The position numbers and the translations under genes are program-made. Positions 32,379 through 40,099 of a DNA stretch of 64,000 nucleotides are shown piece after piece (the stretch's first letter is position 1; the number at the start of each line of letters is the position of its first letter). The notes beneath the pieces are model-generated. The model saw only the letters and a program-made list of their open reading frames with translations. It did not search any database and was not told where the DNA came from. Source of the stretch: Saccharomycopsis phalli (taxonomy: Eukaryota > Ascomycota > Saccharomycetes > Ascoideales > Saccharomycopsidaceae); the NCBI GenBank assembly GCA_020342235.1, contig CP073212.1, positions 496,001 through 560,000 on the forward strand. The letters are read 5' to 3'.

Positions 32379-32756
32379 CTAATTATTAGTTCTATATCTA
32401 TAACCACAGCTGGTGCACGTATAAAACACCGTAGCTCCTTCATCCGCCGACCGCAATTGCAAAGTATGGTACGTCATCTCCTCGTTGCCGCATTTCGGGC
32501 ACGTCTCCTGGATCGTGGCTCCTTTTTCGTTCAGCGAATCGTCCTTGGAAAGCAACGTCTTGACGGCAGACTTTTTCAACCGCAAACTCGACGGAAACGC
32601 GTCGTCATGACTCTTGGTCAACACTTTTAGCCCCTGGTACTTCAGCGATTCGTACTGACGCAGACACACGTCACATGTGATATGGCTGCTGGTGCTCTTT
32701 GAATCAAGCAAATTGCCACAATCCACACAAAAGATTAACGATCCCACCACGGACAT
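32379..32756 (-). CDS. RPA12: RNA polymerase I subunit A12.2 (RPA12)
   Basis: Small zinc-ribbon subunit of RNA polymerase I, 125 residues, the same length as S. cerevisiae Rpa12. It supports transcript cleavage and elongation on rDNA. The N-terminal ribbon has CVDCG and CDVC. The C-terminal TFIIS-like ribbon has CPKCG, the RSADEGATVFYTC acidic hairpin and CTSCGYRYRTNN at the very end. The start is the ATG at 32756; the longer frame upstream would run through an A-rich promoter tract. It is divergent from GPM1, with 146 bases between the start codons. Confidence 0.97.
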   Translation of the reverse strand: MSVVGSLIFCVDCGNLLDSKSTSSHITCDVCLRQYESLKYQGLKVLTKSHDDAFPSSLRLKKSAVKTLLSKDDSLNEKGATIQETCPKCGNEEMTYHTLQLRSADEGATVFYTCTSCGYRYRTNN

Positions 32757-32902
32757 TATGGTGTTTATAAAAATAAAAAAAAAATTTATGTGAGAGCGTG
32801 AAAAATCGGGCAGCGCGTTACCCGGCCTGTGCACCCGGAGATGTCATCAGGCAACTACTATATAAGCAGGGGGATCCGCTCGATTTTTTGTGCGCATACA
32901 TC
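32757..32902. promoter_or_regulatory. Short bidirectional RPA12-GPM1 promoter with Reb1 site
   Basis: Only 146 bases separate the divergent start codons. The stretch has a poly(dA)-rich tract at 32768-32784, a perfect Reb1 consensus TTACCCGG at 32818-32825 and a TATATAA at 32859-32865, 38 bases before the GPM1 ATG. Poly(dA) plus a Reb1 site is the classic layout of a yeast nucleosome-depleted promoter, and the TATA box is placed to drive strong GPM1 expression. Confidence 0.65.
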
Positions 32903-33652
32903 ATGACAAAGACATTGGTATTAATCAGACACGGCTCTTCGGAGTGGAACGAAAAGAACTTGTTTACCGGCTGGGTCGACGTCAAATTGAGTGAAACCGG
33001 GAAAAAGGAAGCCGCCAAGGCTGGCACGTTGTTGAAGGAGTCGGGCATCAAGCCAGATGTCTTGTACACTTCGCGATTGTCCCGGGCGATCCAAACCGCC
33101 AACATTGCGTTGGAGGGCGCCGACCGGTTGTACATTGATGTTGAGCGGTCCTGGAGATTGAACGAGCGCCATTACGGTGACTTGCAAGGCAAGGACAAGG
33201 CAGTTGCTCTTGAGAAGTTTGGCCCGGAGTTGTTCAAGACCTACCGCCGGTCGTACGACATCCCACCACCAGTCATCAGCGACAGCTCTGAGTTCTCGCA
33301 GACCCACGACCCAAGATACAAGGACCTCGACCCAAGTGCGTTGCCAAAGACCGAGTCCTTGAAGTTGGTCATTGACCGGTTGTTGCCTTTCTGGCAAGAC
33401 AAGATCGCCAAGAGCTTGCTCGAGGACAAGACCGTCTTGGTGGTGGCCCACGGCAATTCTTTGAGAGGATTGTACAAGCATCTTACCGGCATGTCGGACG
33501 CCGCCATCACTGACTTTAACATCCCAACTGGTATCCCATTGGTGTTTGAGTTGGATGACGCCTTGAAACCAACCAAGGAACCTTACTACTTGGACCCAGA
33601 AGCTGCTGCTGCCGGTGCTGCTGCCGTCGCCGCTCAAGGACAAAAGAAGTAA
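32903..33652 (+). CDS. GPM1: Phosphoglycerate mutase (GPM1)
   Basis: Cofactor-dependent (2,3-BPG) phosphoglycerate mutase, 249 residues, interconverting 3- and 2-phosphoglycerate in cytosolic glycolysis and gluconeogenesis. Catalytic marks are [10 protein letters not shown] with the phosphorylated histidine, [12 protein letters not shown] with the acid/base glutamate, and [11 protein letters not shown] with the second histidine. The C-terminal tail is Ala-rich ([17 protein letters not shown]). Codon use is strongly biased: leucine is almost all TTG, with a few CTT/CTC and no CTG, as expected for a highly expressed gene in a CUG-Ser yeast. The start is the ATG at 32903, after the TATA box. Confidence 0.98.
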   Translation: MTKTLVLIRHGSSEWNEKNLFTGWVDVKLSETGKKEAAKAGTLLKESGIKPDVLYTSRLSRAIQTANIALEGADRLYIDVERSWRLNERHYGDLQGKDKAVALEKFGPELFKTYRRSYDIPPPVISDSSEFSQTHDPRYKDLDPSALPKTESLKLVIDRLLPFWQDKIAKSLLEDKTVLVVAHGNSLRGLYKHLTGMSDAAITDFNIPTGIPLVFELDDALKPTKEPYYLDPEAAAAGAAAVAAQGQKK

Positions 33653-34414
33653 TATACACTACACCCTGTACCCATTGTACTTGCTCAAATTATCAATTTC
33701 CCGCTATTTCGTGTTTCATTGGTCTCAGCTGATGCACAATGTAGTTGCCTGACACCATGTCTACGAATTGGCTTAATTACGTCATATGATGTGATTCGCC
33801 ATGTCTAGTTGTCTTTTGTATTGAACGGTGTTTGAATATGATTATGGAATGTGTGAGTATCGTGTTTAGGTTATAGTTTGCTGAGTTTCGTAGTGAAAAG
33901 TAGGTTATAATGCTCTATGACCATTTCATTATTCAATTTGACATGACCATTTACCAATTCCGACATTTTATCAATTCCGTCTTTCCATCCTTCTACCTTA
34001 ATCAGTTCTCATTTCTGCATCTAGAAATTCCAAACATAATAACAACGTCTATTTACTTCTATAGCTATAATAGACTCTATAATTAATTAACTACCCTAAG
34101 AAGCGTCTCCCAGGACAACCTGCCAGGTTGCTCTTTTGGTCAGTGCCATACAGCCGCAACCACACAACACTCGGTATAGTTTATGCAATTTACACCTGTT
34201 AGAATATACAAATCTACTGGCCACATTATATTTCATCGACTTCTTTGAGATTGGGTAACCAGATGAGGCGATTGTGCACCTATTCGACATTTCATTAATT
34301 CAGATTGAAGCCTGGTCCCCTTTCTATATAGTTATAAAGGCACAGTCTTTTCTTTTGTAAAACTATACCGCGTATTAAATAATACTACCAAAAATAAAAT
34401 CTTTAATCAAGCCA
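33653..34414. other. Intergenic region at the edge of the duplicated island
   Basis: GPM1 terminator, then AT-rich spacer. At 34035-34080 the words aataacaacgtctatttacttctatag resemble the flank upstream of both secreted-protein copies (36703 and 39957), so a further decayed unit of the duplicated segment may end here. No gene is recognised. Confidence 0.4.
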
Positions 34415-34924
34415 TTAAATACATTGGCCGTTTCGATTAGGGAAACAAATATCCATCGTAGCGTGTTGTTTAGTACTCTGCCTACATTTAATTCCATCAA
34501 AATCTACACGGTCAAATGGAACCGAATTGTGAGCAACTAGTAAACTCGAAATAATTCCCGATTTTTTTAAAGTGTGCATGGTTACAACCTGATTAATCAA
34601 GCAGAGTTGTCTACCATTTTTTTGCTCACTATAGGTACCCTTGAGAACTGCGTTTGGAAACTGCTTCAATAAATCAGCGGTTTCAGTGTAGCTATACAAT
34701 TTTCCAATTTTAAAGACTTGGTGGAACTGTCTACGGTCACGAAGAGTATCTGATTGCACAAAGAAGTTGTAAACTGCCTGCACATAATCCGTCACAATGC
34801 TCCGCCGAATCGAATTTCTAGTTCCTAGCTTAACCAAATGGTCGAATTGACTTATCAAATGTTGAGAGATTCCGTTTGTGCCACTTTTATTTATGAGAGA
34901 TTTCAATTTTTCATAGACCTCATT

Positions 34925-34937
34925 TTTGTCCCAAGTA
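34925..34937. repeat. Target-site duplication of the SINE-like element, left copy
   Basis: tttgtcccaagta, identical to 35410-35422. The intact paralogue has a single copy of this sequence at the matching place (about 39043-39057). Confidence 0.9.
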
Positions 34938-35409
34938 AGTAAGTAAGTAAGTATATTTAGTTCTGTATTTAGCTATATATTGTCTCCGGAAACACGGTGA
35001 TTCGACAGATATATTTTCACTCAGGAACATCCTGAGGCAGCATTCTATTGAAGAAAACCCTTTATAACCCTAAACGGTTATATGGGCTGAAAAACTTCAA
35101 TGGGAGCAGTGTTGTTAGTGGTTTAACGTGACTGGCTATTGGTTATGCGAGAAGCCTGGCCATCCTTCGGCTAAATGCCGGCGCTATCCGGCCGCTGAAT
35201 CTCGTGACGATGGGCGCACGACTCGTCGGGGTCGTTCATTGCTCGTTTGCGAGACTTCCTTGTATTGCCCTTCTGAGGCGTAGTGTGCTCTTTCTGGAGA
35301 CTTTCTTGAGTATTGGGGCGGTTTGGTGGGGCTCGAACCCGGTAACTACCTCATGATGCGCCCTCCATAAGGCATGAGGTGTTTTCCATTCGGCCAAACC
35401 TCCTGCCCC
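34938..35409 (-). mobile_element. tRNA-derived SINE-like retroposon with a LINE-type 3' end
   Basis: Read on the minus strand from 35409. It starts GGGGCAGGAGG and has an A-box-like TGGCCGAATGG and a perfect B-box GGGTTCGAGCC about 50 bases later. The arms GGTTTGG and CCAAACC pair, and GGGGC pairs with GCCCC outside them, so the head is tRNA-like though not a regular cloverleaf. A body of about 130 bases without known relatives follows. The last 230 bases or so match the LINE 3' end at 38135-38370 (gattcagcgg, ctcccaattgaag-like, gggttttcttcaa, atgctgcctcaggatgttcc, tgaaaatatatctgtcgaat). The element ends in a (ctta)n tail and is bounded by a perfect 13-bp direct repeat of host DNA. It has no coding capacity of its own. 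Internal pol III boxes, a LINE-like tail, a simple-repeat end and the duplication together define a SINE. Confidence 0.85.
35315..35400 (-). other. tRNA-like head with A-box and B-box (pol III promoter)
   Basis: A-box-like TGGCCGAATGG at 35387-35397 (plus strand ccattcggcca) and B-box GGTTCGAGCC at 35329-35338 (plus strand ggctcgaacc). Spacing is that of a tRNA with an intron or long variable arm. CCTCATG and CATGAGG form an extra hairpin between them. The parent tRNA cannot be named by eye. Confidence 0.65.
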
Positions 35410-35422
35410 TTTGTCCCAAGTA
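35410..35422. repeat. Target-site duplication of the SINE-like element, right copy
   Basis: tttgtcccaagta, identical to 34925-34937. Host coding sequence continues directly after it. Confidence 0.9.
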
Positions 35423-35925
35423 TAATCCGGGACTTCGTAGCACTCAGGACTTAGGGATGAAAACTCTTTGATGTAATTTCTAGTTGAATCTTCTGCCATT
35501 TTGAGGTCATTATTACCCCAATACTCTGAGATCCAGGTATTGCTTGTGAAGTAGTTTGTTGGGAGCAATGAATGGATTTCCTCGTTTGATTTAAAACCCT
35601 CATTAGTCAATGGTGAAAGTCGATTATTTTTCTTGTACAGGTTTCTTCTCAAGGAATCAATATAAATTTCTTCATATTTATGAGTATAATTGTATACAAG
35701 CATCACGTTCCGAACTGCTTCCTTCGTACATTCTGGGGGACTGTACAATCCATCTCTGTTTGCAAGCGGAGTATTCGGACCTGTGACGCTCAATTCTTTG
35801 AGTGTAGACTCGAATATTTTATCGGTATCTGATTGTACTCCATTATAAGAACCAACCGAGGCCGCTAGGCTAATCTTCAAAAGAAGTAGAGCTAAAAGGG
35901 CATCAAAGATTACAAACATGTTCAT

Positions 35926-36808
35926 GAATGAATTGTTGAAATTGTGTGTTTATATAAGGATAGCCATGGTCAATAGAGTTAATTATATAGTCTTACAAAT
36001 AAGTATAATTCTGTATGATTAGTTCACTAAGAGTTTTTTCAAAAGGCATTTCTACATGCTAATTTTATCAGCTGTCAAACGGATATTTCGTGTGGCTATT
36101 ATGCATGGCTATTCTGTATGGCCATGTCAAATTGGTTATATCCTGTCGTGGTTAAAAACCACTGCCAAACAGTTTGCTCAAGCAATGTCAACCTCAGTTA
36201 AATATCATGAACCTACGGCATTGATTAGACTGAGGTGTTTCTCCAATGTTGTTGGAGAATGTCATGATGTCTGAGGCCGTGGGATATGACACAAATGGCA
36301 GCTCGCCGTAAAGCATCCCCAGTGGATTATGGCAAAACCACTTTGGTCTTGTGAATGTGATAACTATAAATAGGGATTATTTTACCATATAGAAAGAACA
36401 ACTTAACTGAACAATCTAGCTAGACGTTGTATCTAGCAGAGCCCAGTCCGGTTATCCAGCTTCTAAAGGAACAAAACAAATAATTAAAGTAGTTTATAGT
36501 TCATTATAATACTATATATAATCAAGACCGAAATATAAACTATGATACGCATTTTATACTAATGGTAAATAATTTGCTTGTCAAACATACCTGATTCATT
36601 ATTGACTTTCTCAAGGTGAATACCCGACCTAAAACATGCACACATGTTCATAAGCCCTAACAGTGCCGCAAGACTTGCATTTTCGTGAAAGTTAATTATA
36701 GCCATAATAATAATGTCTATTCGCCTCTATAGTAATTCTAGACTCTCCTAATATTTCATCACAAAAACCAAGGTCAATGTCGCTAAATGGGAGTCGATAG
36801 AAATCCTG
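35926..36808. other. Promoter of copy 1, carrying an LTR-like or other insertion
   Basis: Bases 35926-36138 and 36547-36808 are near copies of the region upstream of copy 2 (39559-39777 and about 39800-40052). Between them copy 1 has about 400 extra bases (36139-36546) absent from copy 2, whose distal half recurs inverted at 37773-37980. The extra segment contains a TATA-like aactataaatagggat. It looks like an inserted mobile element; a solo LTR is one reading, but I could not fix its ends. Confidence 0.55.
36338..36546 (+). repeat. Dispersed repeat A, inverted relative to 37773-37980
   Basis: About 208 bases, clearly homologous to the reverse complement of 37773-37980. Shared blocks include gataactataaataggga, tatctagcagagcc, ccggttatcca and aacaaataattaa. 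Divergence is moderate with small indels. The pair brackets the LINE remnants, so the region could fold or recombine as an inverted repeat. Confidence 0.8.
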
Positions 36809-37577
36809 AGGCAGCATTGCTGTTGAAGAAAACCCTTTGTCAACCCTCATTTGGCTGCTTGGGATTAAAAACTTCCATGGGGGCAGTCATATTGTTGGTG
36901 CTTAGTGCTTGTATTGATTTTGTAAGAAGCCTGGTCACTCTTGTTGTCGAATGTGACCGCTGAATCTCATCATGTGTTGGAGGAGTTATGTTCCACACGT
37001 TCCGGTAAAACTATAAAGGATGATGTGGTGGCTCGATGGTAGAGCTTTCGACTCCAGTAACCCAGTGGTAAAACTATACGGGTTTATGAACTGATTGGCA
37101 AACACTTTCTGCGTGTTGCGTATTCCATGAGTGAAATCTAGTATGTCATCAATGCGCGATAGAATTCGAGCTTCTAAGAGCTCTGGACATTGGAGGTCAT
37201 GTATGATGGAGGGGGAGTGAATCCCGCATCTTTTGCACTTTGGGTCATCATTGCCAAATAGTTTGAGCAACGAGACATCTGTGAAACTCTTTCCACTGAA
37301 TAGTTGTGATTTCAAACTAAGGATTGCCTTAGGGCCTGCAAGCACCTGGATGCGGGATTGTTGTAAATCCTGTATCGGTGGTGGGTCGTCTTCGAGTCGC
37401 TGTTCCTCTAGTGCATAATCCGCTCGTTGTTCAAGTAAATGGGTGACTGCATCAAACGTTCTGATATCTGGGTTGTGGAGGGCTGTTTCCTGTAACATAT
37501 CATGGATAAGAGGACGCTTGGGAATTGTGACTCCTAACGTAGAGTAGCTCTCCGTTATCGGTGACTTACTTGTGGTG
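36809..37577 (-). mobile_element. LINE fragment: C-terminal ORF2 and 3' UTR
   Basis: Minus-strand fragment of a non-LTR retrotransposon. The ORF (about 37577 down to 36986) carries LLRLNTTSKSPITESYSTLG, the kind of segment that follows the reverse transcriptase in LINEs, and a C-terminal zinc motif C-x2-C-x8-H-x3-C in CKRCGIHSPSIIHDLQC, followed by PELLEARILSRIDDILDF. The homologous copy at 37981-38395 supplies the natural end of the ORF and the 3' UTR. Here the reading frame is altered near its end by the small insertion at 37004-37066, and the 3' UTR stops at about 36809 in cctgaggcagc, short of the tail. The 5' part with the reverse transcriptase is absent. Confidence 0.75.
37004..37078 (+). 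mobile_element. tRNA-Trp 5'-half-like insertion flanked by 12-bp direct repeats
   Basis: A 51-bp segment (37016-37066) lies between two perfect copies of ggtaaaactata (37004-37015 and 37067-37078). It resembles the 5' half of yeast tRNA-Trp: a gatgtgg acceptor strand, the D-arm gctcgatggtagagc with paired gctc/gagc, the anticodon stem ttcga, and ctcca containing anticodon CCA at 37054-37056, followed by what may be intron sequence. There is no 3' half or T-arm. The related LINE copy at 38080-38110 has the site once, without the insert. This supports a true insertion with target-site duplication. Confidence 0.75.
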
Positions 37578-37676
37578 TTCAACCTCAGCAAAATATATTT
37601 GTCAAATAACCGTAATGCCGAAGGTAGCATATAGCTAAGTACAAAAATAAATAAATAAATAATAATAATAATAATA

Positions 37677-37770
<94 letters not shown>
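37578..37770 (+). mobile_element. LINE 3' terminus with (AAT)n tail
   Basis: Plus-strand copy of only the last 70 or so bases of the LINE 3' UTR (tatttgtcaaataaccgtaatgccg, then atagctaagtacaaaaata), running into a long (aataat)n tail at 37640-37770 that turns into (att)n at its far end. The abutting minus-strand ORF fragment at 37577 shows that two LINE pieces are fused head to tail here. Confidence 0.7.
37640..37770. repeat. (AAT)n microsatellite forming a LINE tail
   Basis: More than 30 copies of aat on the plus strand, then seven of att. The palindromic turn at about 37749 could form a hairpin. Confidence 0.9.
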
Positions 37771-37772
37771 TG

Positions 37773-37980
37773 TATAGTGGTTAATGGTTTCGTCTGGATT
37801 AGACATAGTATTATGATGAACTATAAACTACTTAATTATTTGTTTTGCTCCTTTAAGATTTGGATAACCGGATTAGGCTCTGCTAGATATAGTGTCTAGC
37901 TGAAGTATTCAATTGAATTGTTCCTCTATACTGTAATCTGATCCCTATTTATAGTTATCAGATTCACCATCTAGAGTGGC
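37773..37980 (-). repeat. Dispersed repeat B, inverted copy of 36338-36546
   Basis: Reverse-complement partner of repeat A. It is cut exactly where the next LINE copy begins, at about 37981, suggesting the LINE copy was inserted into or recombined with it. Confidence 0.75.
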
Positions 37981-38395
37981 GCTCAAATTCTATCGCGCAT
38001 TGATGAAATACTAAATTCCACTCATGGCATACGCAATACGCTTGGAAAAGTGTTTGCCGACCAAAAATCAGTCCACAAACTCCTTGAGTTCTACCAGAAC
38101 GTGTTGGAATATGATTCCTCCAACACATTATGTGATTCAGCGGTCACATTCGACAACAAGAGTGACTAGGCTTCTTACACAATCAATACAAGCACTAAGC
38201 ACCAACAATATGACTGCTCCCAATTGAAGTTATTAATCCCAAGCAGCCAAATGAGGGTTGACAGGGTTTTCTTCAACAGCAATGCTGCCTCAGGATGTTC
38301 CTCAGTGAAAATATATCTGTCGAATAACCGTATTGCCGGAGAAAAGATATAGATAAATACAAAAATTATTATTATTATTATTATTATTATAAAAC
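37981..38395 (+). mobile_element. 5'-truncated LINE copy with 3' UTR and (ATT)n tail
   Basis: The clearest LINE 3' end in the window. The frame from about 37986 reads FKFYRALMKY or, shifted, ILSRIDEILNSTHGIRNT, matching the 37-kb copy, and continues through KVFADQKSVHKLLEF to CDSAVTFDNKSD and a TAG at 38167-38169. A 3' UTR of about 200 bases follows (gctgctcccaattgaag-like, gggttttcttcaacagcaatgctgcc, atatctgtcgaataaccg), ending in aaaaattattattatt. It is 5'-truncated, as usual for LINE insertions. This copy also shows the uninserted state of the tRNA-Trp-half site. Confidence 0.78.
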
Positions 38396-38532
38396 ATGTA
38401 TTTCTTTGCAACATTGACGAGAGTTGCATAATTCTCAAAGGGCGGCTTCATCTATAAGCACGATCTTTTCCTTTATAAAATTATACCACGTATTAAATAA
38501 TAGTACCAAAAATAAAGTCTCTAATCAAGCCA
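38396..38532. other. 3' flank of secreted-protein copy 2
   Basis: Short terminator region. From about 38460 it matches the flank beyond copy 1 (34340 onwards: aaaattataccacgtattaaataatagtaccaaaaataaa). No other feature. Confidence 0.5.
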
Positions 38533-39558
38533 TTAAATACATTGGCCGTTTCGATCAGGGAAACAAATATCCATCGTAGCTTGTTGTTTAGTACTCTGCG
38601 CACAGTCAATTCCATCGAAATCCACACGGTCAAATGAAAACGAATTGCGAGCAACATTTGGGTCCATAATAGTTCCAGGACGACGCAGCGCGCGCATGGT
38701 TATAACCTTATTAATCGAACAGAGTTTTCTACCATTTTCTTGCTTACTATAGGTGCCCTTGAGAACTGCATTTGGCAACTGCTTCAATAATTCAGCGGCT
38801 TCAGCATAGCTATACAATCTTCCAGATTTAAAGACTTCGTGCAACCGTTTACGGTCACGAAGCGTATCTGATTGCACAAAGAAGTTGTAAACTGCCTGAA
38901 CATAATCCATCACAATACTCTGCTGAATCGAATTTTGAGTTCCTAGACTAACCAAATGGTCGAATTGACTTATCAAATGTGGAGAGATTCCGTTTGTGCC
39001 ACTTTTATTTATGAGAGATTTCAATTTTTTATAGACCTTATTTTTGTCCCAAGTATAATTTGGGACTTCGTAGCACTCAGAACTTAGGGATGAAAAATCT
39101 CTGCTGCATTTCCTAGTTATATCTTCTACCATTGTGGGCCCGTTCTTCGTCCAATACTTTGAGATCCAGGCATTGCTCGAGAAATAGCTTGTCGGAAGCA
39201 ATGATTGGGTTTGCTCGTTTGATTCAAAAGTCTCAGAAGCCAATGTTGAACGCGTGTATGGTTCCTTGTACGTGTTTGCTCTCAAGGAATTAATATAAAA
39301 TTTCTCATTTTTATGATTATAATTGTATACAAGCATCACGTTCCAAGCCTCCTCATTTTTACATTTTGATGGACCATACAAGACATCTCTGTTTGCAGGC
39401 GGAGTATTTGGACCTGTGACGCTCAATTCTTTGAGAGTAGACTCGAATATTTTATCGGTATCTGATTGTGCTGCATTGGAAGAACGAAGGGAGGCCGCTA
39501 GACTAATCTTCAAAAGAAGTAGAGCTAAAAGGGCGTCAAAGATCACTGTCATGTTCAT
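38533..39558 (-). CDS. Secreted protein of unknown family, copy 2 (intact)
   Basis: Intact 341-residue protein with a clear signal peptide (MNMTVIFDALLALLLLKISLAAS). The mature part is mixed alpha/beta in character, with Cys at KCKNEE, KCSRD, ECYEV, KLCSINK, DCAQ, DICF and QCI, consistent with disulphides, and NYTWDK as a potential N-glycosylation site. There is no GPI tail or transmembrane helix beyond the signal, so secretion is likely. I do not recognise the family or see catalytic motifs. Its paralogue at 34415-35925 is interrupted by a SINE-like insertion; here the matching site, at gtcccaagtataat near 39046-39059, is uninterrupted. Both genes carry the same type of upstream sequence, so they arose by segmental duplication. 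Confidence 0.8.
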   Translation of the reverse strand: MNMTVIFDALLALLLLKISLAASLRSSNAAQSDTDKIFESTLKELSVTGPNTPPANRDVLYGPSKCKNEEAWNVMLVYNYNHKNEKFYINSLRANTYKEPYTRSTLASETFESNEQTQSLLPTSYFSSNAWISKYWTKNGPTMVEDITRKCSRDFSSLSSECYEVPNYTWDKNKVYKKLKSLINKSGTNGISPHLISQFDHLVSLGTQNSIQQSIVMDYVQAVYNFFVQSDTLRDRKRLHEVFKSGRLYSYAEAAELLKQLPNAVLKGTYSKQENGRKLCSINKVITMRALRRPGTIMDPNVARNSFSFDRVDFDGIDCAQSTKQQATMDICFPDRNGQCI

Positions 39559-40090
39559 GAATGAATTGTTGAAATTGAGTGTTTATATAAGGATAGCCAT
39601 GGTCAATAGAGTTGATTATATAGTCTCACGAATAAGCATGATTCTATATGATAGTTCACTGAGAATTTTTTTTCAAAAGGCATTTCTACATGCTAATTTT
39701 TTTAGTTATCAAATGGATATTTCGTGTGGCTATTATGTATAGCTTTTCTGCATGGCCATGTCAGATTGGTTATATCCAGATGTTTCATATATTTAGTATT
39801 TTATACTAATGGTAAATAATTTGTTTATAAAACATACCTGATTCATGATTGACTTTCTCAAGGTGAATACCCGACCTAAAATATGCACATGTCCATAATT
39901 CTCAACGGTGCCGCAGGATTTGCGTTTTCATTAAAGCTAATTATAGCCATAATAATAATGTCTATTCGCCTCTATAGTGATTCTAGGCTCTCATAATATT
40001 TCATCGCAAAAACAAAGGTCAATGTCGCTAAATGGGAGTCGGTAGAAATCCTAGAGATAGAAACTTTCTCTTTGATTTTAACGTTGTATG
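39559..40090. other. Promoter of copy 2, duplicated flank
   Basis: Near copy of the sequence upstream of copy 1 (35926-36138 and 36547-36808), without the 400-bp insertion. Ends at about 40052, where the two loci diverge at gtagaaatcct. Confidence 0.6.
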
Positions 40091-40099
40091 ATTAGACCC

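Larger units (their letters stand above)
34415..35925 (-). pseudogene. Secreted protein of unknown family, copy 1, split by a SINE-like insertion
   Basis: Paralogue of the intact gene at 38533-39558, on the same strand. The 5' part (35925 down to 35423) has the signal peptide (MNMFVIFDALLALLLLKISLA) and matches the paralogue as far as CYEVPDYTWDK. The 3' part (34937 down to 34415) resumes at a matching position and ends in the same MDICF-RNGQCI terminus. Between them lies the 472-bp SINE-like element flanked by a 13-bp duplication of host sequence. The upstream ORF now runs about 57 codons into the element before stopping at 35236, so any product would be a truncated, chimeric secreted protein of 229 residues. 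Apart from the insertion both halves are open, so the insertion is recent or the truncated form is maintained. The function of the family is unknown to me. Confidence 0.75.

Noticed and set aside
36986-37630. 214-codon minus-strand ORF, first considered a host gene
   Set aside because: Parts recur at 28.4 and 38.0 kb next to the same 3' UTR and simple-repeat tails, so it is a LINE fragment. Its first codons are antisense to another LINE end.
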